From Citrobacter sp. (lineage in GTDB: Bacteria > Pseudomonadota > Gammaproteobacteria > Enterobacterales > Enterobacteriaceae), in the NCBI GenBank assembly GCA_019415335.1, contig DXKH01000056.1, positions 1 to 64,000 of the forward strand: a stretch of DNA of 64,000 nucleotides, read 5' to 3'. Below the pieces are notes generated by a model. That model worked only from the letters and a program-made list of their open reading frames with translations. It was not told the origin of the DNA and ran no database searches. The translations under genes were made by a program, and so were the position numbers. This document shows positions 49,936-56,740 of the stretch, in pieces (the stretch's first letter is position 1; each line of letters begins with the position of its first letter).

Positions 49936-50897
49936 CCACTTCACGGTTAGTCGAACTGTTGCCGGGTTTAACGACTCGCCAGCCGGTCACGGTTGTCGGC
50001 GCGGCGGTCATCGATGTCATTGCTGATGCCTATGCCCTACCCTGGCGCGGTTGTGATATTGAACTGAAACAGCAAGGCGTTAACGTCGGCGGCTGCGCGC
50101 TGAACATCGCCGTGGCGCTGAAACGACTGGGTATTGATGCCGGTAACGCCCTGCCGCTGGGCCAGGGCGTGTGGGCAGATATTATTCGTCACCGGATGGC
50201 GAAAGAAGGGTTACACAGCCTCATTGAGACTGCGCAAGGCGACAACGGCTGGTGCCTGGCGCTGGTCGAACCGGATGGCGAGCGCACGTTTATGTCATTC
50301 AGCGGCGTTGAGAACCAATGGAATGCCGACTGGCTGGCCCAGCTCACCGTCCCACCTGACAGCCTGATTTATCTTTCGGGCTATCAGTTGGCCTCGCCCT
50401 GCGGCGAACTGCTGGTGCAGTGGCTGGAAGGACTGGATCAGGTGACGCCGTTTATCGATTTTGGCCCGCGCATTGGCGATATTCCGGATGCGCTAATGGC
50501 GCGCATTCTGGCCTGCCGTCCGCTGATATCGCTCAATCGTCAGGAAGCCGAAATCGCGGCGGAACGGTTTGGTCTGAGCCAGGATGTGGAAGAGTTAGGT
50601 GCGCAATGGGTGAAGCGATTTGCTGCGCCACTAATTGTGCGCCATGACAAAGAAGGCGCCTGGTATTTCAGCGCGCACGCTTGCGGATGCGTACCTGCCT
50701 TCCCGACAACGGTTGTGGATACGATTGGCGCCGGTGACAGTCACGCGGGCGGCATGCTGGCCGGGCTGGCGTCGGGCTGGTCGCTGGCGGATGCCGTACT
50801 GCTCGGCAACGCTGTGGCATCGTGGGTGGTTGGACATCGCGGCGGTGACTGCGCGCCGTTTCGCGAGGAGTTACTCCTCGCACACAAAGACGTATAA
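49932..50897 (+). CDS. yegV: YegV, PfkB-family (ribokinase-like) sugar kinase
   Basis: A 321-residue ribokinase-fold kinase. The first PfkB signature is GGCALNIAVALKRLG near residues 50-64. The second, DTIGAGDSHAGGMLAGL, holds the catalytic aspartate and anion hole. The start is the ATG in ATGA at 49932, giving the E. coli length; a longer frame reading back into yegU is not credible. It likely phosphorylates the sugar or nucleoside released by YegU (inference). The end overlaps the convergent yegW by 27 bases. Confidence 0.93.
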   Translation: MTTSRLVELLPGLTTRQPVTVVGAAVIDVIADAYALPWRGCDIELKQQGVNVGGCALNIAVALKRLGIDAGNALPLGQGVWADIIRHRMAKEGLHSLIETAQGDNGWCLALVEPDGERTFMSFSGVENQWNADWLAQLTVPPDSLIYLSGYQLASPCGELLVQWLEGLDQVTPFIDFGPRIGDIPDALMARILACRPLISLNRQEAEIAAERFGLSQDVEELGAQWVKRFAAPLIVRHDKEGAWYFSAHACGCVPAFPTTVVDTIGAGDSHAGGMLAGLASGWSLADAVLLGNAVASWVVGHRGGDCAPFREELLLAHKDV

Positions 50898-51617
50898 ATC
50901 GCTTCGGCAGTAGCTGATGCTGTACTCGATAGGTCGCTGTTGCTGGTCAAGCGCCACCTGCTTGATCACCAGCACCGGCACTTTGCTGTCCATCTGGATA
51001 TGCGACTGAAACTCGGCATCCGGCATCTTTGCACTCACCCGTGAGCGGGTACGCTGGGGATGGATGTGCTGGCTGCGGAAGTAGTCATACAGCGATATGC
51101 CGATCTCATCGGCATCATGAATGAGGTGCGCAGGCACCCACGACTCTTCAATAGACACGGCATCTTCATCAACGTAGCGAATGCGCTTAAGCAGAAACAC
51201 ATCGCTGCCGGCGGCAATCGCCAGTTGTTGCGCCACCTCTTCCGGACACTTCACGACTCGCTTGTTGACCCATAACGTGTCCGGTTTTTTCCCCCGCAGA
51301 ACCACCTGCTGAGAAAAACCACGCGCCTCTTTCAGCGAATACTCGAAGATATTGTTGATCTGCGTGCCGTAGCCGCGCGCGCGCGTCACCACGCCTTCTT
51401 CTTCCAGCGCCTGCATCGCTTTGCGCACCGTGATGCGCGAGACACCGGTCAACTGGCTGAGATCGCGTTCGCCGGGCAAAATATTGCCATGCTCAAGCAC
51501 ACCACTGCGCACAGCATTTTTCACCGTCTCGGCAAACCTGATATACAGCGGCGTATTATCCACCGCTGAAATACGTTCGTTCAGTTGCGCGATAAGCTGA
51601 GTATGCGCTTGTTCCAT
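50871..51617 (-). CDS. yegW: YegW, GntR/HutC-type transcriptional regulator
   Basis: A 248-residue regulator. The N-terminal winged helix (ERDLSQLTGVSRITVRKAM) lies near residues 45-70 and the C-terminal UTRA ligand-binding domain ends YSISYCRSDLYVFVCEE. HutC-type UTRA domains usually bind small sugar or amine ligands. Convergent overlap with yegV and conservation next to yegTUV in enterics make that operon the likely target, although it could also act on thiD nearby. Length equals E. coli YegW. Confidence 0.92.
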   Translation of the reverse strand: MEQAHTQLIAQLNERISAVDNTPLYIRFAETVKNAVRSGVLEHGNILPGERDLSQLTGVSRITVRKAMQALEEEGVVTRARGYGTQINNIFEYSLKEARGFSQQVVLRGKKPDTLWVNKRVVKCPEEVAQQLAIAAGSDVFLLKRIRYVDEDAVSIEESWVPAHLIHDADEIGISLYDYFRSQHIHPQRTRSRVSAKMPDAEFQSHIQMDSKVPVLVIKQVALDQQQRPIEYSISYCRSDLYVFVCEE

Positions 51618-51658
51618 GAGTCTTTTTCCTGACAGCCAGTCTGCTGCCAGTATATACG

Positions 51659-52459
51659 CTACCAGTACGCGTGGAAATGATGAACGGGCCCAATGCCGTG
51701 CCCGACCTCCAGCGTATCCGCCTGCGCCAGCGCCGCCGACAGCCAGACTTTCGCCTCCTGCACCGTCCCGACCCAGTCAGCATGCCGTGGACGCAGTGCG
51801 GCCAGCGCCGCAGAGAGCGTGCAGCCAGTGCCGTGCGTGTTTTTGGTCATCACCCGCGGTGCGGTAAAGCGCTGTTCACCGGCAGCCGTAAAGAGCCAGT
51901 CAGGACTTTGTTCATCATCCAGATGACCGCCTTTCATTAACACGGCGTCACAGCCCATCGCCAGCAGCGCCCGCCCCTGTTCCAGCATCTCTTTTTCTGT
52001 GCGCGCATGCGGACAATCCAGCAGCGCCGCTGCTTCGGGCAGATTGGGGGTAATCAGCGAAACCTGCGGCAGCAGCCGCTTGCGCAATGTCTCAACGGCG
52101 GATGGCGACAGTAACGGATCGCCGCTTTTTGCCAACATCACCGTGTCGAGCACCACATTCTGCACCTGATGGCGCAGCAGGCGATCCGCCACCGCCTCGA
52201 CGATATCGGTTTCTGCCAGCATGCCGATTTTGGTGGTATCGATGCGCACATCGCTGAACACCGAATCAAGCTGGGCGGCGACAAAATCCGGTTCAATGCG
52301 ATACACCGACTGCACGCCGCGCGTATTCTGCGCCACCAGCGCGGTAATTACCGAACAGCCATAAGCGCCAAGCGCCGAGAAGGTTTTCAGATCGGCCTGA
52401 ATGCCAGCTCCGCCGCTGGGGTCGGTGCCGGCAATGGTCAATGCGTTAATCCGCTTCAT
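51659..52459 (-). CDS. thiD: Hydroxymethylpyrimidine (phosphate) kinase ThiD
   Basis: Phosphorylates HMP and HMP-phosphate to HMP-pyrophosphate for thiamine synthesis and salvage. The ribokinase-like fold has the N-terminal [18 protein letters not shown] motif and the C-terminal anion-hole motif [18 protein letters not shown] 52459 gives 266 residues as in E. coli and overlaps the thiM stop (ATGA); the longer in-frame start lies inside thiM. Confidence 0.96.
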   Translation of the reverse strand: MKRINALTIAGTDPSGGAGIQADLKTFSALGAYGCSVITALVAQNTRGVQSVYRIEPDFVAAQLDSVFSDVRIDTTKIGMLAETDIVEAVADRLLRHQVQNVVLDTVMLAKSGDPLLSPSAVETLRKRLLPQVSLITPNLPEAAALLDCPHARTEKEMLEQGRALLAMGCDAVLMKGGHLDDEQSPDWLFTAAGEQRFTAPRVMTKNTHGTGCTLSAALAALRPRHADWVGTVQEAKVWLSAALAQADTLEVGHGIGPVHHFHAYW

Positions 52460-53244
52460 GCTGCAACCTCCGTGTCCAGGGTGTAGAGCGCGTCGAGAAA
52501 CGCCGGAATAAAACTGCCGGGACCGTGACAGGTCCTGCTGGCGAGCTGCCCCGCCTGTTTCATCCACCCACAGGCAGAAGCAACGTTTTCGATTCGGTTT
52601 CCGGGTAGCGCACAACTGGCAGCCACCACGGCGGAAAGCGCACAGCCGGTGCCCACGACTTTCGTCATCAACGGGTCGCCGCCGGTGACGCCAAGCGTGC
52701 GATCACCATCCGTGACGTAATCCACTTCGCCCGTAACCACCACGATAGCGCCAGTCTGACGTGCCAGAACCTGCGCCGCCGGCAAGGCCGTTGCCACCGC
52801 ATCGGTGGCGTCCACTCCGCGCCCACCGGCGCTTTCACCGGCTAACGCCAGGATCTCAGAGGCGTTACCGCGAATGGCGGCGGGTGTTAAGCTAAGGAGT
52901 TCAAGGCAGAAACGGCGACGGTATTCAAGCGCGCCTACGGCAACCGGGTCCAGTGTCCAGGGAGTTTTGGCGCTGTTCGCCTGTTCAACCGCCGCCCGCA
53001 TCGCATGTGCACGCGGTTGTGTCAGCGTGCCGACGTTGATGAGCAAGGCGCTGGCAAGGGCGGCGAACTGGCGAGCCTCTTCCGGCTCGATCACCATCGC
53101 CGGGGAAGCGCCCAGCGCCAGTAGCGTATTGGCGGTAAAACTCTGTACGACATCATTGGTCATACAGTGCGTTAACGGAGAGAGGCTGCGAAAGTGTTTT
53201 AAGGTATGAACCGCTTGTTCGCGGTTGTGCAGGTCAGGCTGCAT
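52456..53244 (-). CDS. thiM: Hydroxyethylthiazole kinase ThiM
   Basis: Salvages the thiazole alcohol of thiamine by phosphorylation. [24 protein letters not shown] near the N-terminus and [14 protein letters not shown] near the C-terminal third are the family motifs. ATG 53244 follows the GGAG ribosome site located just after the TPP riboswitch and gives 262 residues, the E. coli length; an 11-codon upstream start would place translation inside the expression platform. thiM-thiD form a riboswitch-controlled operon. Confidence 0.95.
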   Translation of the reverse strand: MQPDLHNREQAVHTLKHFRSLSPLTHCMTNDVVQSFTANTLLALGASPAMVIEPEEARQFAALASALLINVGTLTQPRAHAMRAAVEQANSAKTPWTLDPVAVGALEYRRRFCLELLSLTPAAIRGNASEILALAGESAGGRGVDATDAVATALPAAQVLARQTGAIVVVTGEVDYVTDGDRTLGVTGGDPLMTKVVGTGCALSAVVAASCALPGNRIENVASACGWMKQAGQLASRTCHGPGSFIPAFLDALYTLDTEVAA

Positions 53245-53288
53245 GGTTACGCTCCTGCCCGCGCGAAGAAGGGACACGAACGGTGTCT

Positions 53289-53366
53289 GACTTCCCTACG
53301 CTGGCATTATCCAGATCAGGTAATACGGGTATTTCTCAGCCCATCATTGATGGGGCACCCCGAGTC
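53289..53366 (-). promoter_or_regulatory. TPP riboswitch (thi box) in the thiM leader
   Basis: On the minus strand the conserved thi-box blocks appear in order: GACTCGGGGTGCCC, the CTGAGAAATACCCGTA pyrimidine-sensing segment, ACCTGATCTGGATAATGCCAG and CGTAGGGAAGTC. Spacing follows the E. coli thiM aptamer. About 45 bases lie between the aptamer and the thiM start, including the GGAG ribosome site, consistent with TPP-induced masking of translation. Confidence 0.96.
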
Positions 53367-53369
53367 AAC

Positions 53370-53388
53370 ATACATAGCATCTATGTAT
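53370..53388. promoter_or_regulatory. Inverted repeat at the thiM promoter
   Basis: ATACATAG and CTATGTAT form a perfect 8-bp dyad with a 3-base centre directly upstream of the riboswitch, where the thiM promoter -10 region would lie. It may be a protein operator or simply part of an AT-rich promoter. Confidence 0.4.
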
Positions 53389-53583
53389 ATGCGGGAAGCG
53401 TAAGGTAAGTGCGCGCCTAATGCAAGCACGGGTCCGTGGCTGGATTTCCACCCATAATGCAAATAAGAATTTACTGATAGAAAAAGAACGAAAGCCACCG
53501 GTGGTTTTATTAAGATGCGAACGACAATGATATAGCAAATAAGTCACCCGTTTTATTTAATGATTTTATTAAACAAGCGACAT

Positions 53584-53725
53584 ACATAATATTAATGTCA
53601 GCACTATTATCATGCCGACCATGATATTATTGATAAAAAATTATGATCCATATCAATATTACAACCCCATACTTAGCCGATAGTTTATTAACCAGTCAGT
53701 CTGTATGTTGACATTAATATTATGT
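53584..53725. repeat. 142-bp segment bounded by 17-bp perfect inverted repeats
   Basis: ACATAATATTAATGTCA at the left end is exactly complementary to TGACATTAATATTATGT at the right end, with 108 bases between. No target-site duplication is evident (CAT on the left, TGA on the right). It could be a decayed miniature mobile element or a pair of operator copies in opposite orientation. Confidence 0.6.
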
Positions 53726-53777
53726 TGATACTCAAATAAATTATTAACATATTAGATAGAAAAATCACTTCAGTATA

Positions 53778-53804
53778 AATATCAGATCGAAGGCATCTGA
53801 TATT
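53778..53804 (+). promoter_or_regulatory. 10-bp hairpin in the leader of the His-rich gene
   Basis: AATATCAGAT and ATCTGATATT pair perfectly around CGAAGGC, ending 27 bases before the GTG start. It may act as an operator or as a 5' mRNA structure. Confidence 0.5.
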
Positions 53805-53831
53805 CTATATCATTGTTACAGGATAAATAGC

Positions 53832-54377
53832 GTGAAATTAATCAATGCGGGTATTATCACTTTACTGACCACCTTTACTTTTACTTCCGGGTCTATTGCT
53901 GCAGGTCTCGCCTACGGTTTTGAGAAGGGGACTAACGCGGCACAATTGAGTCAACAAGTCGGTCATATTACTCGATTTAATGCCGCAGGGGCGAATGCGC
54001 CAGCGGCGCTGGCAAAAGTGCATTCGGCCCCCATTGCTTCTCAGACGCCAGCATTCAGCCAGGCCATGTCAACGGCTAACGTTGCAGGTGCAGTCTCTAC
54101 TTCGCAACCTGAAACCCCTCCGGCGCAGCCAAAACCTGCTCTTACTGACGTCGTAGCGGGCCCTCATCCTGTGGTCAACGTAAGCACGCGAAAAAATAGC
54201 GTATTTTCTGTTGCGAATAACCGGGGTGACCACCACGAACAAGCAGATCATTCACATTCAGAAGGACACGCCAATCGAGGTGCGGATAACGCACATTCCC
54301 ACGCAACGGGGGGGCACGGTTTTGGACATGATAATTCCAGATCGGAGGGGTTCGGCGGCCACTCACATTTTCATTAA
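53832..54377 (+). CDS. Secreted histidine-rich protein, probable metal binder
   Basis: I do not recognise a named family. The GTG start is supported by AGGA eight bases upstream. The 181-residue product has a signal peptide (VKLINAGIITLLTTFTFTSGSIAA), an Ala/Pro/Gln-rich middle of low complexity and a C-terminal ~50 residues with 12 histidines (HH, HSH and GHG patterns) plus Asp and Gly. That tail could bind Ni, Co, Zn or Cu in the periplasm. It sits where E. coli has the Ni/Co efflux genes rcnR/rcnA and upstream of rcnB, which strengthens a metal role; this is inference. Base composition is lower in GC than its neighbours. Confidence 0.75.
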   Translation: MKLINAGIITLLTTFTFTSGSIAAGLAYGFEKGTNAAQLSQQVGHITRFNAAGANAPAALAKVHSAPIASQTPAFSQAMSTANVAGAVSTSQPETPPAQPKPALTDVVAGPHPVVNVSTRKNSVFSVANNRGDHHEQADHSHSEGHANRGADNAHSHATGGHGFGHDNSRSEGFGGHSHFH

Positions 54378-54431
54378 TAAAAAGCATTCATTACTAATCA
54401 GTGGTTCTGTTAACTGCCTGAGCGTAATGAA

Positions 54432-54539
54432 ATGAAGTTTTTTGTCCTCCAGCTCAGTGTGTATCTTCTGATGATACTGTGTGGATTTATCGCCGGCGCA
54501 ATGTATGCCCAGAGTCTACAATTTTGCGTCTGGGGTTGA
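54432..54539 (+). CDS. Possible 35-residue single-span membrane protein
   Basis: A short frame with a hydrophobic core (LQLSVYLLMILCGFIAGAMYA) and little else, ending QFCVWG. It lies 54 bases after the His-rich gene and 51 before the lipoprotein gene, on the same strand. The ribosome site is weak (GAGCG, ten bases upstream). Size and composition resemble enteric small inner-membrane proteins, but I cannot name it and it may not be translated. Confidence 0.4.
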   Translation: MKFFVLQLSVYLLMILCGFIAGAMYAQSLQFCVWG

Positions 54540-54590
54540 GCGATGTTTAACCCTTACCGTAGTCAGTCGTTTTAGAATAAAGGTAATTGT

Positions 54591-55058
54591 GTGAAAAAAT
54601 TAATGATGATTAGCGTTGTGCCATTAGTCGTGGCTTTAGCCGGTTGTTCCTCCGCGGCAGAAAGAATGGCGAAATGTGAAAGTGAAGGCGTATCAAAAGA
54701 TACCTGTTATGCCGTTGAGCAAAACAGGCAGGCGAGCATGAATGCCGTAGCGGAAAAACAGGCGCTGGAAAATGCAGCGCAGTACGCACAAGCGGCAAAA
54801 GCAGAACATGTTGTTGACCGTCTGCGGATGACTGAATTTACCGGACCCGGCGTGAAGGCCAGCATCAACAATGGTTTTACTCAGGGAACCCTCAATAATA
54901 AGAAAGCGACAGTCAAACGCTTTAACGAAAACTACTACGAACTGAGCGGCGCGGGTTATGTGGTCTCCATTTCCCTGAACGCTGAAGGCGTGGAAAGCGC
55001 CTCGTATACCAAAGCGCATAGTCGCATTAACGGCATTGTTCAGTTTGTGCAAAAATAA
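54591..55058 (+). CDS. Putative lipoprotein of unknown function
   Basis: A 155-residue protein starting at GTG with AAAGG seven bases upstream. Its signal peptide ends in the lipobox ALAGC (Cys 19), so it should be lipidated. A helical Ala/Glu/Gln-rich stretch follows (AVAEKQALENAAQYAQAAKAE), then a beta-rich C-terminus (VKRFNENYYELSGAGYVVSISL). Four cysteines occur, three in the mature part around residues 19-39 (CSS, CESE, CYAV). No family is recognised. It may form a unit with the His-rich gene upstream; rcnB follows after 246 bases. Confidence 0.8.
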   Translation: MKKLMMISVVPLVVALAGCSSAAERMAKCESEGVSKDTCYAVEQNRQASMNAVAEKQALENAAQYAQAAKAEHVVDRLRMTEFTGPGVKASINNGFTQGTLNNKKATVKRFNENYYELSGAGYVVSISLNAEGVESASYTKAHSRINGIVQFVQK

Positions 55059-55304
55059 TCGCTGAAAGCCCCTGCCTGTCCGCGGGGCTACATGACCGTA
55101 TCTTTGCGTCCAGACGCGAGAAGCAGCATAAGAAGGCATCATCAAAAACGGAATTCTTCTATAGTGAGAGGTTAGCGGAGAGTGTAAGTTTACATTTTTT
55201 ACGAAATTTCCGGGAATCTAACAAACCAGCGCTTGTCAGTCATCATGAAGGCCGGGAAAGATACACGACTGATTTTGAGGGTCCTAACAGTGGAGCGTAG
55301 AAGT

Positions 55305-55631
55305 ATGAAGAATAAATTGGTGATGGGCGCGCTGCTGCTCGCCTCCAGCGCGGTCTGGGCCGCACCAGCCACAACCGTCGCCGCGAAGGGGATTAATCAG
55401 TACGAACTCAGCGGTTTCATCGCTGATTTCACCCATTTCAAACCCGGCGATACGGTGCCAGAGATGTATCGTACTGATGAGTACAACATCAAGCAGTGGA
55501 AGTTGCGAAACTTACCCGCACCGGATGCCGGAACGCACTGGACCTATATGGGTGGTGCGTATGTGTTGATCAATGACGCTGACGGTAAAATTATTAAAGC
55601 CTACGATGGCGAGATTTTTTATCATCGCTAA
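55305..55631 (+). CDS. rcnB: RcnB, periplasmic nickel/cobalt homeostasis protein
   Basis: Closely matches E. coli RcnB (YohN), a periplasmic protein that works with the RcnA exporter to keep Ni and Co balanced. ATG 55305 has GGAG nine bases upstream and gives 108 residues with a cleavable signal peptide ending AVWAAPA. The mature core GFIADFTHFKPGDTVPEMYR and the C-terminus DGEIFYHR are conserved. In E. coli rcnA lies directly upstream; here rcnA and rcnR are not present in the window, so either they are elsewhere or RcnB acts without them. Confidence 0.9.
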   Translation: MKNKLVMGALLLASSAVWAAPATTVAAKGINQYELSGFIADFTHFKPGDTVPEMYRTDEYNIKQWKLRNLPAPDAGTHWTYMGGAYVLINDADGKIIKAYDGEIFYHR

Positions 55632-55636
55632 AATGT

Positions 55637-55655
55637 CCCCCTCGCGATGAGGGGG
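55637..55655. terminator. Bidirectional hairpin between rcnB and yehA
   Basis: CCCCCTC and GAGGGGG pair perfectly around GCGAT between the convergent ends of rcnB and yehA. The minus side is followed by CATTTT. It is likely a shared terminator. Confidence 0.6.
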
Positions 55656-55705
55656 AATTCAATGCTTACTTTATTGTTCAGGTCATCAGGATAACCCCAG
55701 CACAG

Positions 55706-56728
55706 TCAGTCATACTTCACGTAAATTAACGCGGTGGCACTGAGGTTACCTGGTTTTACTTTACTTTTGTCATAAACGTAATAACTGGCTCGAACAGGAA
55801 TATCAATCGTATTACTTGTGATTTGCTCTCCGGGTTTAGCGACTTTCAATAACGTGGTCGCACTCTCCTGCTCAGCTGAACTGGAAATATTCACGATCTG
55901 ATCATTATTCTCGAGTATAAACCCAACGCCGTTGCTGTCATTACCGCGAATAACCGAGGTACTGCCGGAAAGCAAATCGCTACTTGAAAGATAAACCACC
56001 ATTTTTCGTGAGGCTTGTTTCCTGTCACCTACTAAATTTTCACACTGTAGTCGAATATTCTTTTCCGCATTATTATCGTTGATCTTCCCTGAGACTGAGA
56101 GTTTGGAGAGTGCAACGTCAGGCAGCGTAATCGTTAAATCTTCAGGTTTACATGTGGTATTCTTAGGGAGGTACGTCAGGTTAATTCCTAATGAAAAAGT
56201 TTGTCCTGAGAGCTTGCTCATCAGATAACTCACACATCCATTCAGCTTGAACGACTTACAAATCCCGAGCCAAAACTTAATACTCTCACTTGTATCTCCG
56301 CCAATATTAGCGATGATCGTGTCCTGAAGAAGATAGGTGTTGTTTCTGACAGAGGTGAAATCATTGGTTCCATTAGCCACTCTTAGTGCGTAAGGGAGCG
56401 ATGTCTGATAATTATCTTGCTTACCAATAGTTTCACTTGATTTTGTTAATGGCTCAATTTTTACTTTTAGTTTTTGACCATTTCCAAAAGGTCCAATCTC
56501 AAACCAGTCAGACTGGATATTTTCAAAAACAATCTTATCTGTTGTTGATGTACATTTAATCTGTGAATAAAAAACCTGGCCGTTATACGTTTCCTCGCCA
56601 GATTGTGCAATATTTTCATTAACAACAATATTGTGTGTTGCAGTAAGTGGCGCTGAAGTACTGCACCCAGCCCCTGCCTGTCCCACCCAGGTAAAAAAAA
56701 GAATAAATAACGCACTGCGGATTTTCAT
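55706..56728 (-). CDS. yehA: YehA, fimbrial tip adhesin
   Basis: Last gene of the yehDCBA chaperone-usher operon. The 340-residue protein (E. coli 344) has a signal peptide ending QAGAGC, a variable N-terminal receptor-like half with several cysteines, and a C-terminal pilin-like half that ends in the donor-strand-type motif SATALIYVKYD. It presumably forms the tip adhesin. It starts 12 bases after yehB. GC content is low, like the rest of this operon, and divergence from E. coli is greater than for housekeeping genes. Confidence 0.88.
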   Translation of the reverse strand: MKIRSALFILFFTWVGQAGAGCSTSAPLTATHNIVVNENIAQSGEETYNGQVFYSQIKCTSTTDKIVFENIQSDWFEIGPFGNGQKLKVKIEPLTKSSETIGKQDNYQTSLPYALRVANGTNDFTSVRNNTYLLQDTIIANIGGDTSESIKFWLGICKSFKLNGCVSYLMSKLSGQTFSLGINLTYLPKNTTCKPEDLTITLPDVALSKLSVSGKINDNNAEKNIRLQCENLVGDRKQASRKMVVYLSSSDLLSGSTSVIRGNDSNGVGFILENNDQIVNISSSAEQESATTLLKVAKPGEQITSNTIDIPVRASYYVYDKSKVKPGNLSATALIYVKYD

Positions 56729-56740
56729 ATGGCAGATGCC

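Larger units (their letters stand above)
53389..53831. other. AT-rich regulatory stretch with nested dyads upstream of the His-rich gene
   Basis: About 440 bases without a supported gene, markedly AT-rich compared with thiM. It contains a 17-bp perfect inverted repeat (53584-53600 and 53709-53725), a 7-bp dyad TATCATG/CATGATA (53608-53626), a TATTGAT/ATCAATA pair (53628-53634 and 53652-53658), an FNR-like ATGAT-N4-ATCAA (53643-53656) and a 10-bp leader hairpin (53778-53804). E. coli carries rcnR and rcnA at this place. Confidence 0.6.

Noticed and set aside
53316..53547. Short minus-strand frames across the thi leader
   Set aside because: They overlap the TPP riboswitch and promoter and have no family likeness.
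55067..55089. AGCCCC/GGGGCT hairpin after the lipoprotein gene
   Set aside because: The stem is only six pairs with a long loop and no T-run; not called as a terminator.
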